Below are positions 17,427-24,526 of a DNA stretch of 27,620 nucleotides, piece by piece. Source of the DNA: a virus. The DNA lies in the IMG/VR virus record IMGVR_UViG_3300043015_002664, positions 1 to 27,620 of that record. One strand, given 5' to 3'. Below the pieces are notes generated by a model. That model ran no database searches, was not told where the DNA came from, and worked only from the letters and a program-made list of their open reading frames with translations. A program made the translations under genes and the position numbers. Numbering within the stretch: the first letter of the stretch is position 1; the number at the start of each line of letters is the position of its first letter.

Positions 17427-18049
17427 AAATAAGCTACGCAATTCCTGTTTGTAATGAGTGGAAAGAGATAAAATACCTTATGGATTATCTTTTTAAACAC
17501 AAGCGTGAACAGGATGAAATTGTAGTACAATGTGATAAGGGTAATACTACTTCTGAAGTATATGGAGTACTGAAGCATTACTCTGAATTCAATATGCCCT
17601 ATAAACTTATTGAATTTCCATTGAATGGTGATTTTGCTGCGTTTAAAAATAATTTAAAAGACAATTGCTCTGGGGATTATATCTTTCAAATTGATGCCGA
17701 TGAATATCCTGAGGAATATTTAATGAGTACTATTGAGTGGTTAATAAAAAATAACCCGGGTACAGATGTGTTTTGGGTCCCTCGTATTAATACTGTTAAA
17801 GGGTTAACTCAAGAACATGTAAACAAATGGGGGTGGAATGTTTGTCCTAAAGGAAGAGTAAATTTTCCCGATTACCAATGTAGAATTCTTAAAAATGTAA
17901 AAAGGATTAAATGGAAAAACAAGGTTCATGAAGTACTCACAGGACACAAAACCGAATCCAAACTCCCAGCCAATGATGAGTTTTGTATTCACCATCCCAA
18001 AACTATAGAGCGTCAAGAAAAGCAAAATCAATTTTATAGCACCTTATGA
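17423..18049 (+). CDS. Family 2 glycosyltransferase
   Basis: This 208-residue GT-A enzyme starts ISYAIPVCNEWKEIKYLMDYL, the usual GT2 opening. FAAFKNNLKDNCSGDYIFQIDADEYP contains the DAD metal-binding triad followed by the family's E. CRILKNVKRIKWKNKVHEVLTG resembles the W...HE acceptor-side motif seen in LPS-type and SunS/WaaE-like GT2 enzymes. It is short but complete for a single-domain GT2. The ATG overlaps the previous stop. It is probably cytoplasmic. Confidence 0.85.
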   Translation: MKISYAIPVCNEWKEIKYLMDYLFKHKREQDEIVVQCDKGNTTSEVYGVLKHYSEFNMPYKLIEFPLNGDFAAFKNNLKDNCSGDYIFQIDADEYPEEYLMSTIEWLIKNNPGTDVFWVPRINTVKGLTQEHVNKWGWNVCPKGRVNFPDYQCRILKNVKRIKWKNKVHEVLTGHKTESKLPANDEFCIHHPKTIERQEKQNQFYSTL

Positions 18050-18855
18050 GCAAATTGTTAATTTATGTTGTTTCTTACCAAAGGAAATCTTACACCCAAG
18101 GTACTATTGAACTTCTTCACCAAACTAAACCTTCTAATTCACAGATAATTGTTTGTGATAATGGTTCTACAGACGGAACAAGGGAATGGCTTGAAAAAAA
18201 TCAAGAAAAATATGAACTAGGGCTTGTATTCCCCAATCAAAATCTTAGATGTCCTGGATCTTGGAAGTTATTAACTAAATATTTTTCCCCTGGGGATTTT
18301 GACTACGTACTTCTTTTAGATAATGATGGGTGGTTTTTACCCCAAGAAACAAACTGGTATTCTCAATGCTTAGATCTTTTCAACTCAGACCCTACTATAG
18401 GTTCTTTGGGATTACATCATGAAATGAAACCAGGGCATATAGTTTTTGGAAGAGACTTAGATCCTAATTTTAATAAAAAATATACTTTTAAAAACTTTGA
18501 AGTATACGATACTCCTTTATATGCTGCCTTTAGGTTAGATAAATTTTCACTATTCCACCAAACTATGAAAAATTGGCCCCACCAATTTATAGGGGATAAA
18601 ATAGGTAGACACTATAATAGTTTAGGATATAGAACTCTTAAAATCACCCCAGGATTTATAGTAGACATTTCTGAGTATAATTTTAATAACAAAGACCATG
18701 AAGAATATAATAAGTGGTTTTTTGATAGAGAAAGAGATGGAAAAAATGGATCTGCTTATCAATTTAAAATGTCTCTAACTTATAACTCCAAAGATACTAA
18801 GTCCTTTGTTTCAGAAAAATTTGGAGAAGAATATGTAAACCTTTTAACAAAATGA
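18046..18855 (+). CDS. Family 2 glycosyltransferase
   Basis: This 269-residue GT-A enzyme shows LIYVVSYQRKSYTQGTIELL, IIVCDNGSTDGTREWLEKN (the nucleotide-binding DNGSTDGT), NLRCPGSW and YVLLLDNDGWF with the DND metal site. The C-terminal region (EYNFNNKDHEEYNKWFFDRERDG) is charged and specific to this protein. ATGA-type overlap with both neighbours shows tight coupling. It is distinct in sequence from the enzyme before it. Confidence 0.85.
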   Translation: MSKLLIYVVSYQRKSYTQGTIELLHQTKPSNSQIIVCDNGSTDGTREWLEKNQEKYELGLVFPNQNLRCPGSWKLLTKYFSPGDFDYVLLLDNDGWFLPQETNWYSQCLDLFNSDPTIGSLGLHHEMKPGHIVFGRDLDPNFNKKYTFKNFEVYDTPLYAAFRLDKFSLFHQTMKNWPHQFIGDKIGRHYNSLGYRTLKITPGFIVDISEYNFNNKDHEEYNKWFFDRERDGKNGSAYQFKMSLTYNSKDTKSFVSEKFGEEYVNLLTK

Positions 18856-19430
18856 TAAATTTAGAACATAAAGTAAACGAGTTATATCAAACTCCTTCTG
18901 ATATAAACCAACATATTCCTACTTTGATAAAGTATGGGCAAGAATGTTCCCACATAACAGAAATGGGGGTTAGAGGAATAATATCAACTTGGGCTTTTTT
19001 AGGAAGTGCCCCTAAAAAAATGATTAGTTACGATATTCAGGATCCTAAAGAATGGGAACAAAATATTAATGATGTATATAAAACAGCAGAGTTATATGAA
19101 TTAGATTTTACTTTTATTCAAGCTGATGTTTTAGAGATTGAAATTGAACCTACTGAATTATTGTTTATAGACACATGGCATGCTTATAAACAATTAAAAG
19201 CAGAATTAAACCTCCATGGTAATAAATCTTCTAAATATATTATTCTCCATGATACAACTTCATTTGAATATGATGATGAAACTTCATATGAAATGTGGGG
19301 AGATAAATGGAAGGGGGAAGGAATTGGACTTTGGCCGGCTATTGAAGAATTTTTAGAATCTAACCCCCACTGGACGTTACATGAAAGATTTTTTAATAAT
19401 AACGGTTTAACTATCCTAAAAAGATTGTAA
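18852..19430 (+). CDS. Class I SAM-dependent methyltransferase-like protein
   Basis: This 192-residue protein has a class I methyltransferase layout. ITEMGVRGIISTWAFL is the SAM-binding E-x-G-x-x-x-G strand-loop, KKMISYDIQDP places the acidic residue that binds the ribose, FTFIQADVLEIEI is the next motif, and LLFIDTWHAYKQLKAEL plus YIILHDTTS complete the core. The pattern resembles methyltransferases that act on sugars in phage and bacterial glycan clusters. It ends next to the following gene without a gap. Substrate is unknown; sugar O-methylation is inference from the neighbours. Confidence 0.75.
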   Translation: MINLEHKVNELYQTPSDINQHIPTLIKYGQECSHITEMGVRGIISTWAFLGSAPKKMISYDIQDPKEWEQNINDVYKTAELYELDFTFIQADVLEIEIEPTELLFIDTWHAYKQLKAELNLHGNKSSKYIILHDTTSFEYDDETSYEMWGDKWKGEGIGLWPAIEEFLESNPHWTLHERFFNNNGLTILKRL

Positions 19431-20075
19431 ATGGCTAATGGTATTTACAAAGTAACTGAAGAATTCGAACACGAATTATGTAAGTATACAGGAGCAAAAT
19501 ATGCTGTTACTGTAGATAATGCGAGTAATGGTTTATTCCTTGCTTTATATTATGAAAACCACATTAAAAAACGTATTAAAGGGGGGGAAGTCGGTTGTCC
19601 TTCAAGAACTTATCCTTCGGTACCTTGTGAAATAATTCATGCTGGATTAAAAGTAAATTGGGAACCTGTTGAAGGGGAAACTCTAACAGGAGCTTACCAA
19701 TTGACAGGTAGTCGTGTTTGGGATTCTGCTCTTAGATTTACAGCAGATATGTACATTCCAAAAAGTCATATGTGTGTTTCTTTTACAGGTCCTTATAAAC
19801 ATTTTAAATTATCTAAAGGGGGAGCTATATTAACAGATGATTATAAAGCTTATCTTTGGTTCAAACGAGCTCGTTACTCAGGAAGAAGAGAATGTTCTTA
19901 CCACGATGATAATTTTGATATGTTAGGGTGGAATTTTTATATGATGCCTGAATTAGCAGCTAGAGGACTCCTTTTAATGGGTCAGTTCTATAATTTAGAT
20001 GGAACTAAAAAAGTCAACGATGATTTGGAATTACCTTACCCTGATTTATCTAAATTTAAAATTTATAAAAATTGA
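19431..20075 (+). CDS. Short DegT-type aminotransferase-like protein, 214 aa
   Basis: The N-terminal two-thirds follows the DegT fold: EFEHELCKYTGAKYAVTVDNASNGLFLALYY, GCPSRTYPSVPCEIIHAGLKVNWEPV, then GPYKHFKLSKGGAILTD in the place of the PLP-lysine segment. The lysine is probably one of the two in YKHFKLSKGG, but the usual spacing is altered. The D-x-A-Q motif before it is replaced by VWDSALRF. The protein is about 145 residues shorter than family members and lacks most of the C-terminal domain. It may be a reduced enzyme, a binding protein or a non-catalytic subunit. It begins directly after the methyltransferase stop and precedes a NeuD-like gene. Confidence 0.6.
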   Translation: MANGIYKVTEEFEHELCKYTGAKYAVTVDNASNGLFLALYYENHIKKRIKGGEVGCPSRTYPSVPCEIIHAGLKVNWEPVEGETLTGAYQLTGSRVWDSALRFTADMYIPKSHMCVSFTGPYKHFKLSKGGAILTDDYKAYLWFKRARYSGRRECSYHDDNFDMLGWNFYMMPELAARGLLLMGQFYNLDGTKKVNDDLELPYPDLSKFKIYKN

Positions 20076-20650
20076 AAAGAGCTTTAATAGGATATGGGGG
20101 ACATGCTAGAGAGGTTTTAGCACAAATGGGGGTCACCCTCCCATGTTTTGTTACAGATGAGTTAGTTACTCAAGAAACTTTACCTTTATCTAGTTTTGAT
20201 CCTAAAGAACATGAAGTTTTAGTAGCGGTAGGAGATAGCCAACTTAGAAAAAAAATAGTAGACAATTTGCCCCCTCAAACCAAATTTTTTACATTTATTC
20301 ACCCTACAGCTTTAATAATGGATTCTAATATAAAAATAGGTAAAGGAAGTTTTATTGGAGCTTATAGTATTTTAACTACTAACATTACACTAGGAGCTCA
20401 CGCTTTATTAAATAGGGCAATTCATATAGGACATGATAGCAATATAGGAAACTATTTTAGTGCTATGCCCGGATCTGTAATATCAGGGAATGTCAATATT
20501 AAAGATAGAGTTTATTTAGGTACTAATTCCTCCATCAAACAAAAACTTACTATATGTTCAGACTGTGTTATTGGGCTGGGATCAGGGGTAATAAATAATA
20601 TTTATAAATCTGGAACTTATGGGGGCGTTCCTGCTAAATTTATTTTCTAA
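20072..20650 (+). CDS. NeuD/PglD-like sugar O/N-acetyltransferase
   Basis: This 192-residue protein has the NeuD/PglD layout. An N-terminal Rossmann-like strand and loop, ALIGYGGHAREVLAQMG, binds the nucleotide-sugar. After LVAVGDSQLRKKIV comes a left-handed beta-helix of hexapeptide repeats: FIHPTALIMDSNIKIGKGSFIGAYSIL, the catalytic His region AIHIGHDSNIGNY, and YGGVPAKFIF at the end. Start is TTG at 20072, overlapping the previous stop (TTGA); residues from there match the family opening M-K-R-A-L-I-G, so this unusual start is well supported. Acetylation of an amino sugar in the phage glycan is likely, but the substrate is unknown. Confidence 0.87.
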   Translation: MKRALIGYGGHAREVLAQMGVTLPCFVTDELVTQETLPLSSFDPKEHEVLVAVGDSQLRKKIVDNLPPQTKFFTFIHPTALIMDSNIKIGKGSFIGAYSILTTNITLGAHALLNRAIHIGHDSNIGNYFSAMPGSVISGNVNIKDRVYLGTNSSIKQKLTICSDCVIGLGSGVINNIYKSGTYGGVPAKFIF

Positions 20651-21333
20651 TGAAGATTCATATTTTATATAGACACTTTAATATAGAAGGAAACGATCAT
20701 AAAAACCGACCTAACTGGTTTGACTTTGAAAAGTGTTTTATAAATTTATTAGACACTATAAAAGGGAAAAATGTAGACCTCCATTTAATTATGGATGGTA
20801 ATGTTGATAGTAATTTTATAAACAAGTATAAAAATAATTTTACATTACATTCTATAGTAGCAGGTAAAGATCAAGTATCTTTTAACAAAACTTGGGAAAT
20901 TGCTAATACATTAAACATTAGAGAAAATGATTTAATTTATTTTTTAGAAAATGATTATCTTCATGTAGAAAATTGGGTGGAAAAAGTAACTGAAGTGTTT
21001 TCAACATTTGAAGGTTTAAATTATATCTCTTTATATGACCATAATGATAAGTATTTTCTTCCAATGTATGAAAATTTAGTGTCTAAAATTTTTACTACCA
21101 AAACCCACCATTGGAGAACAACTCCTAGTACATGTGGTAGTTTTATAATTTCTAAAAACATCTTTAAAGAAGATTTTATAGACCATACTACTATAAGCGG
21201 AGACCACAATAAATTTCTCCAGTTAGCCCAAACTAAAAACAGATTTATTCTCACCCCAATCCCAGGGCTTAGTACTCATTGTATGAAAAACTTACTGAGT
21301 CCTTGTATAGATTGGGAACAAATTAACAAGTAA
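20650..21333 (+). CDS. Glycosyltransferase-like protein (GT-A type, diverged)
   Basis: This 227-residue protein has a GT-A-like pattern. HILYRHFNIEGND opens the fold, DLHLIMDGNVDSNFI replaces the DDGS segment, DLIYFLENDYLHVENWVEKV has an END motif in the place of DxD, and WRTTPSTCGSFIISKNIF resembles the acceptor-side region. The N-terminal half carries many Asn and Lys. It overlaps both neighbours by one base. The assignment rests on pattern, not on a familiar family name, so activity is likely but unproven. Confidence 0.6.
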   Translation: MKIHILYRHFNIEGNDHKNRPNWFDFEKCFINLLDTIKGKNVDLHLIMDGNVDSNFINKYKNNFTLHSIVAGKDQVSFNKTWEIANTLNIRENDLIYFLENDYLHVENWVEKVTEVFSTFEGLNYISLYDHNDKYFLPMYENLVSKIFTTKTHHWRTTPSTCGSFIISKNIFKEDFIDHTTISGDHNKFLQLAQTKNRFILTPIPGLSTHCMKNLLSPCIDWEQINK

Positions 21334-22109
21334 TGATTTCAGTAATTATCCCTACCTACAAAGAGCCTGAAGCTCTAGATTTATGTTTAACCTCTGCTAT
21401 TAAAGGTCAAACTCAAGAAAACCAAATTATAGTAGTAGTAGATGGTTTTTATGATTTGAATAAAGATATTCTTGAAAAACATAAAGAACATATTGAAATC
21501 CTTAATCTAGAGGAAAATCTAGGGCTTTGTAAAGCTACCAACCTAGGTGTTTACAATGCTAGATCAAACAAAATCCTTATCGTTAATGATGATAATGTAT
21601 TTCCTGATCAATGGGATGTAGCTTTGGTATCTAATTACTCTCCGGGGTGTGTATTAGCTCCAAATCAAATTGAACCTAATCCTAGTATGTTTAAACAATT
21701 CCATATTAAGGATTTAGGTAGGGATCCTAAAACATTCGATTTAGAAGCGTTTTGGGAATATGAAGAAAGTATTATAGAAGAAAATAAAGTCGAAGAAACG
21801 GGGTGTACTTTACCTATTTTTATGAACAAATGGGATTACATGGCAGTTGGAGGTTGGGATGAATCTTACCCAGGAGCCTGGGTAGTAGATTGGGATTTTT
21901 TCCTTAAGTGTGAAATAGCAGGTTTTCAAATGCTTAGAACTCATGAGTGTCATTTTTATCATTTTGTGTCATTAGGTACTGAGGCTACTTATGAAGAAAA
22001 ATTAGCTAAGCAAAACAAAGAACAAGCTTGTCACGAGTATTTTAAATACAAATGGGGTCAATGGGCTAAGCACAACCCAGATAATAACTCGAAGATGCTA
22101 GACTTCTAA
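21333..22109 (+). CDS. Family 2 glycosyltransferase, last gene of the glycan island
   Basis: This 258-residue GT-A enzyme is typical: ISVIIPTYKEPEALDLCLTSAI, IIVVVDGFYD, LGLCKATNLGVYNARSNKILIVNDDNVFP with the NDD metal site, ETGCTLPIFMNKWDYMAVGGWDESYPGAWVVDWDFFLKC (the GG-x-D-E and W-D-x-D segments of GT2 enzymes). It is soluble. The gene ends the island; 46 bases and a new promoter-like region separate it from the next unit. Confidence 0.88.
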   Translation: MISVIIPTYKEPEALDLCLTSAIKGQTQENQIIVVVDGFYDLNKDILEKHKEHIEILNLEENLGLCKATNLGVYNARSNKILIVNDDNVFPDQWDVALVSNYSPGCVLAPNQIEPNPSMFKQFHIKDLGRDPKTFDLEAFWEYEESIIEENKVEETGCTLPIFMNKWDYMAVGGWDESYPGAWVVDWDFFLKCEIAGFQMLRTHECHFYHFVSLGTEATYEEKLAKQNKEQACHEYFKYKWGQWAKHNPDNNSKMLDF

Positions 22110-22110
22110 A

Positions 22111-22138
22111 TATTTATAAACGATAAACGATCGTTAAC
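22111..22138 (+). promoter_or_regulatory. Promoter-like box with tandem and palindromic operator-like site
   Basis: TATTTATA (22111-22118) is followed by two tandem copies of AAACGAT (22118-22124, 22125-22131). The second forms the perfect palindrome AACGATCGTT (22126-22135), and GTTAAC follows. It is in the 46-base gap between the glycan island and the small-gene unit starting at 22156. A repressor site or start region is a reasonable reading, but the binding protein is unknown. Confidence 0.4.
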
Positions 22139-22155
22139 CTCCCAAACTTGAAATT

Positions 22156-22500
22156 ATGAAAAATAAAAAAGAAAGAGAGATACTCTCTATAGAAATACTC
22201 TACGATGACAAGGAGGAATTAAATGAACTAGTTGATAGTGAAGATTTTAATAGACTTATGTTTGAAGAAGCAATTGCTACTATTAAAAACGCTATTAACA
22301 AACAACGTGAAACAGCTAGAATGTTCTACATTCCTAATATTGATTGTTCGGTTATGCTTGAACAACGTAATTTTAAATTAGTATTAGATACCGCAATTAA
22401 GTTTTATGAGCAACAGGAAGAATACGATAAATGTGCTGAATTAGTTACTTTAAAAAAGAAGATAGATGGATCAAAGAAAAGAGATAAAAGAAGCACTTGA
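22156..22500 (+). CDS. Hypothetical protein, 114 aa
   Basis: I do not recognise this protein. It is charged and helical: an acidic stretch (YDDKEELNELVDSEDFN) is followed by FEEAIATIKNAINKQRETARMFYIP, then LDTAIKFYEQQEEYDKCAELVTLKKKIDGSKKRDKR, which resembles a TPR-like or coiled-coil helix. No signal peptide is seen. The ATG follows the operator-like site by 17 bases. The end overlaps the next gene by 35 bases, so this is the first gene of a new unit. Confidence 0.6.
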   Translation: MKNKKEREILSIEILYDDKEELNELVDSEDFNRLMFEEAIATIKNAINKQRETARMFYIPNIDCSVMLEQRNFKLVLDTAIKFYEQQEEYDKCAELVTLKKKIDGSKKRDKRST

Positions 22501-22873
22501 ACAAATATTAGGCTCTAGCATTACTATGAGGGATGATGGGAGCGATCCTGTAGATGAGTTAAAAAATGACTTTATTAAGTTAATAGATCTATACGAAAGT
22601 GTTTGGAAACGCCAGAATGATTTACTAGAAGTACAAGGACTAGATTTCACTTCATATGATGAAAATTACTTTAGGTTAGTTGAAGGATTTATTCATTTTT
22701 GTTTTGAAGGTGTAGCTGCTGATGCTATTTTATTTTATATCTATTCTAGAAAAGATGAAGATGGTACTTTACATCCATTTATGGATTCTAAAGGACAAGA
22801 ACATACATTTGAAACCATAGATGATTTATGGGAGTTTTTATTATATTGGGCTGAAGAAATGATGAGACCATAA
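22466..22873 (+). CDS. Hypothetical protein, 135 aa
   Basis: I do not recognise this protein. It is acidic and helical, with many aromatic residues in the middle (FRLVEGFIHFCFEGVAADAILFYIYSRKDEDG) and WEFLLYWAEEMM at the end. Such composition resembles small T4-like phage proteins of unknown role. It overlaps the gene before by 35 bases and shares a base with the next ATG. No catalytic motif is visible. Confidence 0.65.
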   Translation: MDQRKEIKEALEQILGSSITMRDDGSDPVDELKNDFIKLIDLYESVWKRQNDLLEVQGLDFTSYDENYFRLVEGFIHFCFEGVAADAILFYIYSRKDEDGTLHPFMDSKGQEHTFETIDDLWEFLLYWAEEMMRP

Positions 22874-23499
22874 TGCCAAAAGCAAAACCACTTAGTAAAC
22901 AACAAATTGTAGCTGCTGTTAATAAAACTAAAAGTAACAGAGCAGCTGCTAGGTATTTAGGTGTTTCTTATATTCACTACAAGAAATGGGCTAAAAACTA
23001 CGATGCTACTGAGGAGGGTTATGAAAATATATTTGAACAGCATAAAAACCAAAGTGGTAAGGGGATCCCTAAATTCTTAAATGGGGGTAAAAAAAATCCG
23101 GCTATACTTGATATCATTGAAGGTAGAGTTGATCCCTCCCACTTTGATGCTGCTAAAATTAAGGATAAATTAATAGCTGACGGATACCTTGAAGAGTGTT
23201 GTACTAATTGTCAATTTAGTGAACGTAGAGTGTTAGACTATAGAGTTCCTTTAATTATGCACTTTAAAGACGGTAGTAAAAAGAATTATAAATTAGATAA
23301 CGTAGAATTGTTGTGTTATAATTGTTATTTCCTCCAAGTTGGAAACATATTTAATAACAAACAAATCCAGGGCTTAGAAGAACATAGGCCAATAAATGAG
23401 AGTAAAGTTGATTGGGAAATCGATGATTATCATTTACAACGCTTAAAAGAACTTGGACTTGAAGAAGACGATGAACTAGATTTAATTTCAAGAATATGA
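22873..23499 (+). CDS. Helix-turn-helix protein with an eroded HNH zinc domain
   Basis: The first 40 residues contain a Fis-type helix-turn-helix (KQQIVAAVNKTKSNRAAARYLGVSYIHYKKW). From about residue 108 the layout of an HNH domain follows: CTNC, then PLIMHFKDGSKKNYKLDNVELLCYNCY. The four cysteines and the N are kept. The usual HH before the DG is HF, and the last His of the motif (normally CPNCH) is Tyr. The protein may therefore bind DNA or zinc without cutting. Mobile endonuclease remnants and regulators can look like this. The stop overlaps the next ATG. Confidence 0.7.
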   Translation: MPKAKPLSKQQIVAAVNKTKSNRAAARYLGVSYIHYKKWAKNYDATEEGYENIFEQHKNQSGKGIPKFLNGGKKNPAILDIIEGRVDPSHFDAAKIKDKLIADGYLEECCTNCQFSERRVLDYRVPLIMHFKDGSKKNYKLDNVELLCYNCYFLQVGNIFNNKQIQGLEEHRPINESKVDWEIDDYHLQRLKELGLEEDDELDLISRI

Positions 23500-23654
23500 A
23501 GCGTAAGAAAAAACACCAAAAACTAATGGATGATTACGACACTCAGAAACGTAAACATCTTGAAAAACTTGCCACAAAAAGTTTGGAAAACGATGAAAAA
23601 ATGCGTAAATTTAAAGCAAGACAAATAAACGATAAATTTCTAGATTTATTCTAA
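23496..23654 (+). CDS. Very small, Lys-rich protein, 52 aa
   Basis: Translating from ATG 23496 gives an uninterrupted 52-residue protein starting MKRKKKHQKLMDDYD and ending FKARQINDKFLDLF. It is strongly helical and charged with about one Lys in four residues. The ATG overlaps the preceding stop by 4 bases (ATGA), and the stop at 23652-23654 is one base before the next GTG, which supports a real gene. Function is unknown; an RNA- or DNA-binding peptide is possible. Confidence 0.55.
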   Translation: MKRKKKHQKLMDDYDTQKRKHLEKLATKSLENDEKMRKFKARQINDKFLDLF

Positions 23655-23655
23655 A

Positions 23656-23967
23656 GTGGTATATGTGAAAAAAATTACAGTTGAGAATTACAGTGATTTC
23701 CTAGAAATGGCACTTAACCAAAAATTTACCTTTTCTCAAGGAATAGTAGAAACCATATTAGATAATATAAACACTAGAAAAAAACAAATCCCAGTATTTG
23801 AAATTGAAGTAGATAGTGAAGGAGCTACCTATACACTTTCAGTAGAAAAAGATGAATTTATACACATACTAAAAACAAACCTTATTCATTTTGAGAATGA
23901 AGAGGCCTATGAAGGTTGTCAAAAAATTATTGAAGCAATAAATTATTTAAAAACTAAAAATGCCTAA
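23656..23967 (+). CDS. Hypothetical protein, 103 aa
   Basis: I do not recognise this protein. It starts at GTG 23656 (or GTG 23665), with no ATG available near it. The sequence KKITVENYSDFLEMALNQKF is followed by a helix and a beta-rich stretch (VFEIEVDSEGATYTLSVEKDEFIHILKT), then a helical end. It resembles a small phage helix-strand protein. It overlaps the next gene by 8 bases. Confidence 0.55.
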   Translation: MVYVKKITVENYSDFLEMALNQKFTFSQGIVETILDNINTRKKQIPVFEIEVDSEGATYTLSVEKDEFIHILKTNLIHFENEEAYEGCQKIIEAINYLKTKNA

Positions 23968-24097
23968 AAAAATTAGTGCTTTCGAGTACACCAAATCTAA
24001 CAAGGTGTCGCGTCCTGGAGTTCACGCTAAAACAAAAACTTCAAAACACAAAAAATCTCCTAATTACAAAAAAGCCTATAGAGGACAAGGACGATGA
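23960..24097 (+). CDS. Very small basic protein, 45 aa
   Basis: ATG 23960 opens a 45-residue, extremely basic protein (MPKKISAFEYTKSNKVSRP, then Lys- and Ser-rich, ending AYRGQGR). It overlaps the previous gene and shares an ATGA with the next. Net charge suggests binding to nucleic acid. The overlap pattern on both sides makes a real coding gene likely. Confidence 0.55.
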   Translation: MPKKISAFEYTKSNKVSRPGVHAKTKTSKHKKSPNYKKAYRGQGR

Positions 24098-24267
24098 GCA
24101 AGAACTCTAACAAACAGCGCCTCGATCAACTCAAGGAGTGGGATCGTTGGATGCAAAACGAGTATCCTAACTATAAGGAGCGCAAGAAAAAAGTCAAGTT
24201 TAAGCCACCACAATACATGGGTGGGGCTGATGAGGATTTGGCTGATTATTATGACGGAAAACTTTGA
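24094..24267 (+). CDS. Small charged protein, 57 aa
   Basis: ATG 24094 gives a 57-residue protein starting MSKNSNKQRLDQLKEWDRWM and ending DEDLADYYDGKL, with a Lys-rich middle (YKERKKKVKFKPP). The N-terminal part is likely helical. It is ATGA-coupled to the gene before and overlaps the next gene by 17 bases. Function unknown. Confidence 0.55.
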   Translation: MSKNSNKQRLDQLKEWDRWMQNEYPNYKERKKKVKFKPPQYMGGADEDLADYYDGKL

Positions 24268-24526
24268 GATACAAACTGTAAGTGAAGCTATGAAGACCAT
24301 GTCTGATGAGGATTTGGCCTTCATAGCAGCTTATAACCCTAAAGCTATGCGTAGCCTTTGTACTATGTGGGCTTTAGAATTAGAACTCAAAAAAGAAGGT
24401 AAACTTTCAAGTCATACTCCCGTCAAATTAAAAACTAAGAAACCTAGAAACTGGTTTGTATATTTACGCATAAAGTTACAGACATGGCTATTTTCAAGGT
24501 TATTAAGGATGGTGTCGAAGAGATAA
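24251..24526 (+). CDS. Hypothetical protein, 91 aa, with basic C-terminus
   Basis: I do not recognise this protein. Start is ATG 24251, although the frame is open from 24221, because upstream sequence belongs to the previous gene. The N-terminal half is acidic and helical (SEAMKTMSDEDLAFIAAYNP). The C-terminal half is basic with tryptophans (KTKKPRNWFVYLRIKLQTWLFSRLLRM), which could be an amphipathic helix contacting membrane or nucleic acid. Its last 43 bases overlap the SWIM gene, and the SWIM promoter-like box lies inside it. Confidence 0.5.
   Translation: MTENFEIQTVSEAMKTMSDEDLAFIAAYNPKAMRSLCTMWALELELKKEGKLSSHTPVKLKTKKPRNWFVYLRIKLQTWLFSRLLRMVSKR
24458..24467 (+). promoter_or_regulatory. 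GTATATTTAC box inside the upstream gene, before the SWIM gene
   Basis: GTATATTTAC is identical to the box before the groES operon (3487-3496). It lies 16 bases before the ATG of the SWIM gene and inside the coding sequence of the gene before. No TTG is found at the expected -33 distance. Confidence 0.35.

Noticed and set aside
7671-22109. DNA glucosylation system like that of T4
   Set aside because: No dCMP hydroxymethylase or T4 alpha/beta-glucosyltransferase-type gene was recognised; the sugar pathway looks like surface-polysaccharide synthesis instead.
22107-22120. T4 late promoter (TATAAATA)
   Set aside because: That octamer is present only on the minus strand here, while all genes run on the plus strand; the plus-strand box fits the other ATATTTA boxes better.
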